A stretch of DNA of 35,069 nucleotides from JBDTCS01 sp039923455 (lineage in GTDB: Bacteria > Bacteroidota > Ignavibacteria > Palsa-1295): the NCBI GenBank assembly GCA_039923455.1, contig JBDTCS010000245.1, positions 1 through 35,069 on the forward strand. The letters run 5' to 3'. A program made the translations under genes and the position numbers. Numbering within the stretch: the first letter of the stretch is position 1; each line of letters starts with the position of its first letter. Below the pieces are notes generated by a model that was given only the letters and a program-made list of their open reading frames with translations, ran no database searches and was not told where the DNA came from. Shown one piece after another: positions 16,741-24,066 of the stretch.

Positions 16741-16790
16741 CTCGAGTATGTTGCGATATTTGTATAGATAAATTCAGTTAACTACTCGAG
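16741..16790 (+). promoter_or_regulatory. probable promoter/operator region of the catabolic operon
   Basis: CTCGAGTA at 16741-16748 and TACTCGAG at 16783-16790 form an inverted repeat with 34 bases between its arms. The spacer is A/T-rich and contains TTGCGA, TATTTG and TATAGATAAAT, where a promoter would be expected. The arrangement suggests an operator flanking the promoter. No regulator gene is seen in the operon. Confidence 0.4.
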
Positions 16791-16817
16791 GATTTGCTCA
16801 AACGAGATCACGGATCG

Positions 16818-17966
16818 ATGAAAGTTGCGATCATTGGCGGAGGGCCGGCCGGACTTTATTTTGCGATACTGATAAAAAAGAAGCACCCTGAGTATCAGGT
16901 TGTACTCTTCGAGCGCAATCGACCGAATGACACATTTGGATGGGGAGTAGTTTTTTCCGATAAGACACTCTCTTATCTTAGAGATTCCGACGAGCCTTCC
17001 TACCAAAAGATTACTGAAAGTTTTGCGACCTGGGACAACGTCGATGTCGTACATCGTGGTGTGAAGATCACAATTCGCGGTAACAAATTCTCCGGTATTT
17101 CACGACTCGGAATGCTGCAAATCCTGCAGGAGCGCTGCGCAGAATTAGGCGTCGAGATGCACTTCCAAGAGTTCGTCACAGATTTTAGCATTTTTTCAAA
17201 TTTCGATCTCGTACTCGCAGCCGATGGAGTCAATAGCGAGGTACGGCAAAAATTCGCGGTGCAACTCGAGCCCGATGTAACTTCGCGAAACAATCGGTAC
17301 ATTTGGTACGGCACGAACAAGCTGTTCCATGGGCTTACGCTCACGTTTCATCAGAATGATGACGGAATATTTGCTGCCCACTCCTATAAATTTAACGCAA
17401 CCACCAGCACCTTCATCGTGGAATGCGACGAAGCAACTTGGCAGAAGGCGGGCTTCGCAACGATGAGCGAGCCTGAAACTCGTGCCTATCTGGAGAAAGT
17501 ATTCGCGGACGATCTCGACGGCGAGCCGCTTATGTCGAACAACTCCAAGTGGCTAAACTTTCTACTCGTCAAGAACAAACATTGGCATTTTGATAATGTA
17601 GTTTTGCTCGGCGATGCACTACATACAGCGCATTTTTCGATCGGCTCGGGCACAAAGCTTGCGCTTGAGGATTCCATCGCACTCTTCAACGCAATCGAAA
17701 GTAGTGATACTGTTAAGGCTGCGCTTCAAGAATTCGAACGTGTGCGTCGACCGATCATCGATGAATATCAGCAGGCCGCGTTCTCAAGTCTTGTTTGGTT
17801 TGAGAATCTGAAAGATGTTATAGATCTTGAACCAATGCCATTTGCCTACAGTCTGATGTCGAGAAGCAATCGCATCGATCACGAGAATTTACGAAAGCGC
17901 GATCCGAAATTTATGGCCGACTACGAGGCGTATGTTCGTGAGCATGGCGCAGAGATGAACGCCTAA
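16818..17966 (+). CDS. FAD-dependent monooxygenase, salicylyl-CoA/anthraniloyl-CoA hydroxylase-like
   Basis: A group A flavoprotein monooxygenase of 382 residues. The FAD-binding GGGPAG motif is at residues 7-12. The second FAD motif reads GDALHTAHFSIGSGTKLALE in the last third. The FGWGVVFSD segment and the RYIWYGTNKLF and FIVE blocks are typical of the hydroxylase half of salicylyl-CoA 5-hydroxylase and 2-aminobenzoyl-CoA monooxygenase. Those bifunctional proteins carry an additional Old-Yellow-Enzyme reductase domain that is absent here. The start MKVAII at 16818 is the family N-terminus. It is the first gene of a sugar-acid operon, 14 bases before the KduD-like gene, with no aromatic or CoA-ligase gene nearby. 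Its true substrate is therefore uncertain. Confidence 0.85.
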   Translation: MKVAIIGGGPAGLYFAILIKKKHPEYQVVLFERNRPNDTFGWGVVFSDKTLSYLRDSDEPSYQKITESFATWDNVDVVHRGVKITIRGNKFSGISRLGMLQILQERCAELGVEMHFQEFVTDFSIFSNFDLVLAADGVNSEVRQKFAVQLEPDVTSRNNRYIWYGTNKLFHGLTLTFHQNDDGIFAAHSYKFNATTSTFIVECDEATWQKAGFATMSEPETRAYLEKVFADDLDGEPLMSNNSKWLNFLLVKNKHWHFDNVVLLGDALHTAHFSIGSGTKLALEDSIALFNAIESSDTVKAALQEFERVRRPIIDEYQQAAFSSLVWFENLKDVIDLEPMPFAYSLMSRSNRIDHENLRKRDPKFMADYEAYVREHGAEMNA

Positions 17967-17980
17967 GAAATGCAACGCTA

Positions 17981-18745
17981 ATGTCATTTGTCGAAGAGCT
18001 CTTTGGGCTGAAAGATAAGTTCGCGATCGTCACTGGTGCTTCACGTGGTCTCGGGCGCGCAGCAGCGGTCGCACTATCGAGTGCTGGTGCAAAGGTCGTG
18101 TTGGTCGGTCGTGATGTTGAGGCGCTGAAGGAAACACTTGCATTGCTTCCAACTCCCGGATCAATGATCGTCGAAGCCGATGTCACGAACGATGAAGGTC
18201 GAGCACGCACCATTGCACTCGCGCTCAAGATGTTTGGCCGTATTGACATACTGATCAACAACGCTGGGATCATTCGCCGATCTCCCGCTGTAAGCTATTC
18301 GAGTGAGGATTGGAACGCAGTCATCGATACGAATCTTACTGCGACTTTTCATTGGGCGCAAGACGTTGGTAATGCAATGATTCGAAATGGCGGCGGAAAA
18401 ATAGTGAACATCGCTTCAGTGCTCTCCTACGGTGGCGGCATGAATGTCGTTGCCTATGCAGCCGCGAAAGGAGGCGTGGCCCAGCTAACAAAGGCGCTGG
18501 CAAACGAGTGGGCAAAAAAGAATGTGAATGTTAACGCCATCGCCCCGGGTTATTTTGTTACAAATGCTACGGAAGCACTGCGTCACGATCCAGATCGAAG
18601 TGCACAAATACTTGCCCGCATTCCCGCAGGCCGTTGGGGATCACCCGAAGACTTAGCGGGCGCGTTCGTGTTCTTGTGTTCGGATGCCTCGAAATATATG
18701 CACGGACACATACTCGCTGTTGACGGTGGTTATTTATCATTGTAA
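17981..18745 (+). CDS. KduD-like short-chain dehydrogenase (2-deoxy-D-gluconate 3-dehydrogenase family)
   Basis: A classical SDR of 254 residues. The cofactor motif TGASRGLG is at 18-25, NNAG at 94-97, and the catalytic residues are Ser146, Tyr159 and Lys163. Similarity to KduD is strong in the ANEWAKKN-x-NVNAIAPGY block and in RIPAGRWG-x-PEDL. KduD reduces or oxidises at C5 between 2,5-diketo-3-deoxygluconate and 2-keto-3-deoxygluconate in pectin and alginate degradation. Within this operon, with an IolB/KduI-family isomerase next and KDPG aldolase downstream, that role is likely. Gluconate 5-dehydrogenase is the main alternative. Confidence 0.87.
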   Translation: MSFVEELFGLKDKFAIVTGASRGLGRAAAVALSSAGAKVVLVGRDVEALKETLALLPTPGSMIVEADVTNDEGRARTIALALKMFGRIDILINNAGIIRRSPAVSYSSEDWNAVIDTNLTATFHWAQDVGNAMIRNGGGKIVNIASVLSYGGGMNVVAYAAAKGGVAQLTKALANEWAKKNVNVNAIAPGYFVTNATEALRHDPDRSAQILARIPAGRWGSPEDLAGAFVFLCSDASKYMHGHILAVDGGYLSL

Positions 18746-18756
18746 AAAGATTTATT

Positions 18757-19551
18757 ATGTCTCACGCTTGGCTTTTTAGAAATACTGCCGCTCAAAAAGG
18801 ACGGACGATCTCGATCACTCCTGACACTTCTGATTTTGCAGCGATCTCTGCCGGACGAATAATTCTCGAAGCAGGAATGGCGCCGGTCGTTGCACAAAAC
18901 GAAGGAAGTGAGACTACGCTGCTGTGTCTGCACGGAAGTGGTGAAGTTCGAATTGGTGCAGAACGATTTCAAGTTTCGAAATTCGATGGAGTGTACGTCG
19001 GTAGAGGTGTGGCTTTTGAGGTAAGCACGACGGGGTTCATAGATATCGTCGAGGCGTCAGCACCAACCGCAAAATCGTGGCCATCGAAATACGTGAACTT
19101 TGAGACGGAAGTGAAGCCGAGTGACTCACTCACTTTGCATGTCGGCGCGGAACCATACTATCGCGATATTCATAAAGTGATTGCCGAAAATGTAGAAGGC
19201 TCTCGACTCTTAATGGGTGTAACAATGTCCAAGCCCGGCAACTGGACCTCCTGGCCACCTCACGAACACGCAGCTACGCGAGAGGAGCTCTACTTATTTT
19301 TCGATATGCCGAAGCCAGGCTTTGGAACACAGTTCATTTATTCCGATCTGGAGAATCCTGAATTTGTGCTTCCGGTTTACGAAGATGATGCTGTCACGAT
19401 TGTTGAAGGCTATCATCCAAACGTCGCCGCTCCCGGGTATCCGATTAATTTTTGTTGGGTGCTTTGTTCACTCGAAGATGATACGTGGCGCACACTCGCC
19501 AACGTAAATGTTCAGGCAGGTTTTGAATCGATGCCAACAGGTTTGAGGTAA
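18757..19551 (+). CDS. IolB/KduI-family isomerase (5-deoxyglucuronate isomerase-like)
   Basis: A bicupin of 264 residues. The family signature is the GNWTSWPPHEH segment near residues 160-170, with metal-binding His-x-His and the following Glu in REELY. The GYHPNVAAPGYPINF block near residues 221-235 completes the site. It resembles IolB, which isomerises 5-deoxyglucuronate in inositol catabolism, more than classic KduI. However, no other iol gene is present. It directly follows the KduD-like gene (11 bases), so it probably takes the KduI step, 5-keto-4-deoxyuronate to 2,5-diketo-3-deoxygluconate, or an equivalent one on a modified uronate. The reaction is inferred from context. Confidence 0.8.
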   Translation: MSHAWLFRNTAAQKGRTISITPDTSDFAAISAGRIILEAGMAPVVAQNEGSETTLLCLHGSGEVRIGAERFQVSKFDGVYVGRGVAFEVSTTGFIDIVEASAPTAKSWPSKYVNFETEVKPSDSLTLHVGAEPYYRDIHKVIAENVEGSRLLMGVTMSKPGNWTSWPPHEHAATREELYLFFDMPKPGFGTQFIYSDLENPEFVLPVYEDDAVTIVEGYHPNVAAPGYPINFCWVLCSLEDDTWRTLANVNVQAGFESMPTGLR

Positions 19552-19558
19552 ACCAAGT

Positions 19559-20221
19559 ATGACACCGATCGCAACCAAAGAAGAACTCGCATTCATCGAG
19601 CAACTCTTTACGCCACTCGTCAGCGACACCATGGATCGACTTGGCATTGCAGGCTGTGTGTTGCAGCATGATATTCAGTCTATCCCTTTCGATCCAGCGC
19701 TAAAGGTTGCAGGTATTGCATTTCCGTGTCGCGTCATTCCAACGACCGAGTACGTGGAGATACACACACTGCTTGAGATGGTCGATGCTGTCCCTGAAGA
19801 TTCCGTCGTACTGGTTGCGGCTGATTCCGATACGGGTGCCGCGCTTTGGGGCGGTCTCATGTCCACTCGCGCAAAAGCACGCGGTGCTCGTGGAGCGATC
19901 GTGAACGGAGGCATTCGCGATTTCGAACAGATCGCCGGAATCGGATTTCCGGTCTTTGGGACAAATCGATGCGTCAAAGATATTCGTCGACGAGGATACA
20001 TGGCTGAATACAATATTCCCGTAACGATCGGTGGAGTGTTGGTCAATCCGGGCGATGTTGTTTTCGGTGATGCGAACGGTGTGGTTGTGATTCATCAAGA
20101 AGATTTTCCGATGCTGATCGAAGAGTTACGAAAGACCGCCGTAGGTGAGATGGTAACCGCCGCCGGATTAAAGGAAGGCCGCTCGGCCACGGAGCTCTTT
20201 AAAGAATTTCAAACCTTCTGA
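19559..20221 (+). CDS. RraA-family protein (HMG/CHA aldolase-like lyase)
   Basis: A 220-residue member of the RraA fold. It contains the SDTMDRLG segment at 22-29, WGGL at 97-100, and the GARGAIVNGGIRD block, whose Arg120 and Asp121 correspond to the substrate- and Mg-binding residues of 4-hydroxy-4-methyl-2-oxoglutarate aldolase. Family members are either class II pyruvate aldolases/oxaloacetate decarboxylases or regulators of RNase E. The presence of the catalytic residues and the operon context favour an aldolase or decarboxylase. It sits between the isomerase and KDPG aldolase (gaps of 7 and 11 bases). The substrate is unknown. Confidence 0.85.
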   Translation: MTPIATKEELAFIEQLFTPLVSDTMDRLGIAGCVLQHDIQSIPFDPALKVAGIAFPCRVIPTTEYVEIHTLLEMVDAVPEDSVVLVAADSDTGAALWGGLMSTRAKARGARGAIVNGGIRDFEQIAGIGFPVFGTNRCVKDIRRRGYMAEYNIPVTIGGVLVNPGDVVFGDANGVVVIHQEDFPMLIEELRKTAVGEMVTAAGLKEGRSATELFKEFQTF

Positions 20222-20232
20222 GAATATCCAGG

Positions 20233-20871
20233 ATGACGAAAGAGAAAGTGATCACAAAGATTCTCAAAGATCGCATATTCGCGGTGCTACGATTGCAGCG
20301 GACCGAACGTATCGTTGAACTTGTCACCGCAATCATCGCCGGAGGAATCGGTATCGTTGAAGTCACGCTGAACTCAGGCGATGCATTACAGTCGATACGT
20401 GTTCTCCAAAAGGAATTTCCGAACGTGATCATCGGTGCAGGCACCGTAATCGGCTACGACAACGCCGTTCAAGCCATCGAGCATGGTGCACAATTCCTGG
20501 TTAGTCCTGTGACCGATCTGGATATGCTCTCGGTCGGGAAAGAAGTTGGCGTTGTCACAATGGCTGGAGCACTAACACCCACCGAGGCTTGGCAAGCATC
20601 CGAAGCGGGAGCAGATTTTGTAAAGCTGTTTCCCATGGCAGGCATTGGGCCAGAGTATCTTCGAGCAATGCGTGGTCCACTAAACGAGATTCAATTCATC
20701 ACGACCAACGGTGTTACGCTCGATAACATCGGAGAATATTTTGCTGCAGGCGCAGTCGCTGTTGGCATTGGGACGCCACTTGTATCTGATCGCGATATGG
20801 AGAGTGAGAACTTTGATAGTGTTCGAACTCGTGCAGAGCAACTCGTCAAGAAAGTACACAGCCTTAATTAA
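20233..20871 (+). CDS. eda: 2-dehydro-3-deoxy-phosphogluconate (KDPG/KHG) aldolase
   Basis: A class I aldolase of 212 residues which cleaves KDPG to pyruvate and glyceraldehyde-3-phosphate, and in many members also 4-hydroxy-2-oxoglutarate. The Schiff-base lysine is Lys131 in DFVKLFP, the catalytic glutamate is Glu43 in GIVEVTL, and the GAGTV strand is at 68-72. It lies 11 bases after the RraA-family gene and 14 before the glycuronyl hydrolase. A KDG kinase-like protein encoded at 26826-27776 could supply its substrate. Confidence 0.93.
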   Translation: MTKEKVITKILKDRIFAVLRLQRTERIVELVTAIIAGGIGIVEVTLNSGDALQSIRVLQKEFPNVIIGAGTVIGYDNAVQAIEHGAQFLVSPVTDLDMLSVGKEVGVVTMAGALTPTEAWQASEAGADFVKLFPMAGIGPEYLRAMRGPLNEIQFITTNGVTLDNIGEYFAAGAVAVGIGTPLVSDRDMESENFDSVRTRAEQLVKKVHSLN

Positions 20872-20885
20872 GCAGCTTGTATTAA

Positions 20886-21902
20886 ATGGATATCGGAATC
20901 GAAGATAGCGCTCGATTGCTCGAACAGGTGAGTCGGTCATGGATCGCACGCTACCGTGCGGAATCGCAATCGACTGACTGGGGTCAATCGCTCGCTATGT
21001 ATGGATTGCTATCTGGCTTGCGTTCACACTATGATGAGAAAATCCATGACTACTTGCGTACCTGGATCCGCTTTCACATGAACGAACGCCTCTATGTAAA
21101 TTATTTTTGTGGCTCTTGGAGCTTCGCGTTGCTCTACCCGGATGTGATGGAGTTTTTTCCTGAAGTTCGTTTGCAGTTAGACGAAACTGCCGAGCGCATT
21201 TACAACTTCATTATGCATAAAGCTCTTCGGAACGGAGAGGGAGCAATATTGCATAACGTTGACTTGCCAAATATCTATATCGACACCGTTTATTATTCGT
21301 CCGTGCTCCTTGCCAAGCTTGGAACATACTTGAATCAACCGTGGCAAGATGAAGCAATGAAGCAGATCGAGCTTCACCTAACGGTTTTGCGTGATGGCAC
21401 AAAGCCGTTCTATATTCATTGCGAAGAGAATCTATCGGGGTTGCGCTCGCAAGGCTCATGGGCGCGTGGCAATGGATGGGTCATGATGACATGCGCTGAA
21501 ATTATTCCATTGCTCAGCGAAGGAAGCGAACATCGAATGCGGTTGCAGAAGATTTTCGTAACGCTATCTTCGGCACTGATGGAACTCCAAACCTCGAACG
21601 GTTTGTGGCCGACGATACTCGATGACGAATCGGCCTACGAGGAGACTTCTGCGTCTGCAATGTATTTGTTTGCGCTCAGTCGAGGTCGAAGAATAGGTGT
21701 ACTCGATAAGTCGTTCGATCCAGGTATTGCGAAAGCCAAGCTTGCGCTGTCAAGAATGGTTGACACTGATGGAAAGTTCGTCGGTGCCTCGGAAGGGACT
21801 TGGCCTGGAACAGTGGAATACTATAAGTCACTGGGCCGAGGCGAATGGTGGTGGGGGACAGGTAGTTATTTGCTCGCACTTTCAGAGCAAATGAAAAAGT
21901 AA
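20886..21902 (+). CDS. GH88/GH105-like unsaturated glycuronyl hydrolase
   Basis: A 338-residue (alpha/alpha)6-barrel protein without signal peptide, so cytoplasmic. The family motifs are IYIDTVYY near 130-137 (Asp133 fits the catalytic Asp of YteR), WARGNGW at 192-198, the SNGLWPTILDD segment, and E-TSASAM near 253-259. Enzymes of this type hydrate the 4,5 double bond of lyase-generated oligosaccharides, releasing 5-keto-4-deoxyuronate. That product would feed the isomerase and KduD-like dehydrogenase upstream. GH105 is favoured over GH88 by the motifs, but specificity cannot be read from the sequence. No polysaccharide lyase or SusCD transporter is in the window. Confidence 0.87.
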   Translation: MDIGIEDSARLLEQVSRSWIARYRAESQSTDWGQSLAMYGLLSGLRSHYDEKIHDYLRTWIRFHMNERLYVNYFCGSWSFALLYPDVMEFFPEVRLQLDETAERIYNFIMHKALRNGEGAILHNVDLPNIYIDTVYYSSVLLAKLGTYLNQPWQDEAMKQIELHLTVLRDGTKPFYIHCEENLSGLRSQGSWARGNGWVMMTCAEIIPLLSEGSEHRMRLQKIFVTLSSALMELQTSNGLWPTILDDESAYEETSASAMYLFALSRGRRIGVLDKSFDPGIAKAKLALSRMVDTDGKFVGASEGTWPGTVEYYKSLGRGEWWWGTGSYLLALSEQMKK

Positions 21903-21908
21903 CATTTT

Positions 21909-21916
21909 AGGAGGTG
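21909..21916 (+). promoter_or_regulatory. strong Shine-Dalgarno site of the VOC gene
   Basis: AGGAGGTG, an almost full anti-SD match, ends five bases before ATG 21922. Most other genes here have weak or no such site, so this gene may be translated more strongly or independently. Confidence 0.75.
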
Positions 21917-21921
21917 AAATT

Positions 21922-22245
21922 ATGATAGCAACATTTGATCACATCGCATTACAGTCGAACGACATAGCCGGTTCGATCGCTTTTTATCAGAGCATGTTTC
22001 CGGAATTGCTCGTGCATTTTCAAGATGAGACCTGGGCGATCGTCACATTCGCCGATCTCAAAGTTGCGTTCGTTAAGCCGGATCAACATCCGCAGCATAT
22101 CGCGTTGCGTGTTCGCTCTCGTCCTGAACTTACCGAGGAATCAACAAAGTCTGCCTCAACGATCAAAAAGCATCGCGACGATTCCGAATCGTTTTATGTC
22201 AAGGACCCATTCGGAAACGCTATCGAGATTGTTTACTATCCATAG
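21922..22245 (+). CDS. VOC-family (glyoxalase-like) protein
   Basis: A 107-residue vicinal-oxygen-chelate protein with two beta-alpha-beta-beta-beta modules. The first starts FDHIALQSNDIAGSIAFYQ with a metal-type His, the second contains QHIALRVRS, and the C-terminal motif DPFGNAIEIVYY provides the usual Glu. Members include lyases, isomerases and dioxygenases. It ends the catabolic operon, 19 bases after the glycuronyl hydrolase, and may act on an alpha-oxo intermediate such as methylglyoxal or on an unstable diketone. That is inference. Confidence 0.85.
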   Translation: MIATFDHIALQSNDIAGSIAFYQSMFPELLVHFQDETWAIVTFADLKVAFVKPDQHPQHIALRVRSRPELTEESTKSASTIKKHRDDSESFYVKDPFGNAIEIVYYP

Positions 22246-22246
22246 T

Positions 22247-22262
22247 AGACGCTGCGTCTTTT
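22247..22262 (+). terminator. weak hairpin at the end of the catabolic operon
   Basis: AGACG and CGTCT (22247-22251, 22255-22259) form a short stem directly after the VOC stop, followed by three T bases. It is a possible but weak terminator. A TATAAT at 22279-22284 downstream could begin transcription of the next pair of genes. Confidence 0.35.
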
Positions 22263-22350
22263 CGAACGATTTCTTCGCTATAATTGCTACAGCCAAGGCT
22301 TCGGCACACTATGTTCGGAGCTTGTCGTTTTTTCGAATTCCATTTTGTGC

Positions 22351-24066
22351 ATGAGATTTACAAAATCACATAGCCCGCTTCTTTGGGCGCTTTTACTCCT
22401 TTGCTCTGCTTCCATTCGAGCTCAATCCAGTTCCACGGAGGACCCGCTCCTTGGTGTGCTATCCTCCGAACTCACTCGCGAGTATACGCAGTTGCAACAT
22501 CAGCCGCAGCCACCGTATTACATGAGTTACAATGTCGGTGATGAGCAAGTTGTGAACATGACGACAAGTTTTGGCGCGCTGACACGTTCGGATTCTTCAC
22601 ATCATCGGATGTTGCTAGTCGATCTGCGTGTTGGAGATTACGCCCTCGACAACACACATCAGCTTCGCGGTAGCTCGGATGCATTTGCGAGAAGTGGTGC
22701 AAAGCCTGTTCCTATTGAAGATGATCCGTTCGCAATACGTCAAGCGATCTGGCGTGAGACCGATCAATCGTACAAGACAGCAACAGAGCGACTTCAAGAA
22801 GTTCGCACGAACAAAGCCGTGAAAGTAAGTGAGGAAGATTCCTCCGGTGATTTTACGAAGGCCGATGCGTCGGGTACTTACTTCGAAGCACCGGTGAGTA
22901 TGGCATCCTATTTTCCCAATCGCGCAAAGTGGGAAGAACGACTCAGGTCATATTCTGCACTCTTCAAAGGTCAAGCAAATATTTTTGAAGCTAAGGCAAC
23001 ACTCAGCGCGAGCATCGTGCGGAAATATTTCGTTTCGAGCGAGGGCGGCCGCATTGTTTCGAACGAGTTGTATGTACGCGTGATGGTTCTCGCTACTGCG
23101 AAAGCGGCCGATGGAATGGAGTTGCCGCTGTATCAAAGTTATTTCGCACATAAGCCGGATGACCTGCCAACGGATGCTACCATCCTCGCAGACGTTCGCA
23201 CGATGATCGCTACGCTCGAACAAATGCGTACGGCACCTATCGTCGATCCATACACTGGTCCCGCGATTCTATCCGGTGGCGCAGCCGGCGTGTTCTTTCA
23301 TGAAATATTTGGTCATCGAGTCGAAGGCCATCGTCAAAAGAACGAGTCGGAAGGTCAGACCTTCAAAAAGAAAATCGGTGTGCAGATCTTGCCGGTGTTT
23401 CTAAATGTCTATTTTGATCCGGAGCAACAGAAGTATCGCCAGTATGATCTGCTGGGTTGCTATCACTTCGATGACGAGGGAGTGAAGGCAAGACGCGTCG
23501 ATGTAGTCGAACACGGTGTGCTGAAGAATTTTCTCATGACGAGGTCACCTATCGACGGATTCGAAAATTCAAATGGTCACGCACGAGCGCAACCTGGCAA
23601 ACGTCCCGTCGCTAGACAATCGAACCTGATCGTGACTGCGGAAAAGACCACCACCGTTGATTCGCTTCGAATACAACTGATAGACCTTTGTCGCAAAGCC
23701 GGCAAGCCTTATGGGCTTTGGTTCAAGCAAGTTGAAGGTGGTTTTACTCTCACCGGTCGCACGATTCCGAATTCGTTTAACGTGCTACCGATCCTTGTCT
23801 ACCGGGTATACGCGGATGGAAGACCCGACGAGTTAGTTCGCGGTGTCGATCTAATCGGGACGCCACTTGCCACGTTCGAGCGAATTGTCGCGGCTGGTGA
23901 TGATGGCGAGACCTTCAATGGGATCTGCGGTGCTGAGTCCGGTTGGGTGCCGGTATCCGCATCGAGTCCAAGTTTGCTTGTTCGAGAAATAGAAGTGCAG
24001 AAAAAGCAAAAATCGCAAGAGCGCTTGCCAATCCTTCCTTCACCAGATGTTACAGGGAGACCATGA
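22351..24066 (+). CDS. exported TldD-like zinc metallopeptidase
   Basis: A TldD/PmbA-family protease of 571 residues. ATG 22351 yields a signal peptide (MRFTKSHS, hydrophobic core, cut near IRAQ at residues 22-25), whereas E. coli TldD is cytoplasmic. The catalytic HEIFGH motif (HExxxH) is at residues 317-322. The third zinc ligand of TldD, a cysteine, is visible at Cys526 in GICG near the C-terminus. TldD normally works with TldE as a heterodimer that cuts unfolded peptides. The next gene, encoding an inactive-looking paralogue, overlaps by an ATGA, so a secreted TldD/TldE complex is likely. Substrates are unknown. Confidence 0.88.
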   Translation: MRFTKSHSPLLWALLLLCSASIRAQSSSTEDPLLGVLSSELTREYTQLQHQPQPPYYMSYNVGDEQVVNMTTSFGALTRSDSSHHRMLLVDLRVGDYALDNTHQLRGSSDAFARSGAKPVPIEDDPFAIRQAIWRETDQSYKTATERLQEVRTNKAVKVSEEDSSGDFTKADASGTYFEAPVSMASYFPNRAKWEERLRSYSALFKGQANIFEAKATLSASIVRKYFVSSEGGRIVSNELYVRVMVLATAKAADGMELPLYQSYFAHKPDDLPTDATILADVRTMIATLEQMRTAPIVDPYTGPAILSGGAAGVFFHEIFGHRVEGHRQKNESEGQTFKKKIGVQILPVFLNVYFDPEQQKYRQYDLLGCYHFDDEGVKARRVDVVEHGVLKNFLMTRSPIDGFENSNGHARAQPGKRPVARQSNLIVTAEKTTTVDSLRIQLIDLCRKAGKPYGLWFKQVEGGFTLTGRTIPNSFNVLPILVYRVYADGRPDELVRGVDLIGTPLATFERIVAAGDDGETFNGICGAESGWVPVSASSPSLLVREIEVQKKQKSQERLPILPSPDVTGRP

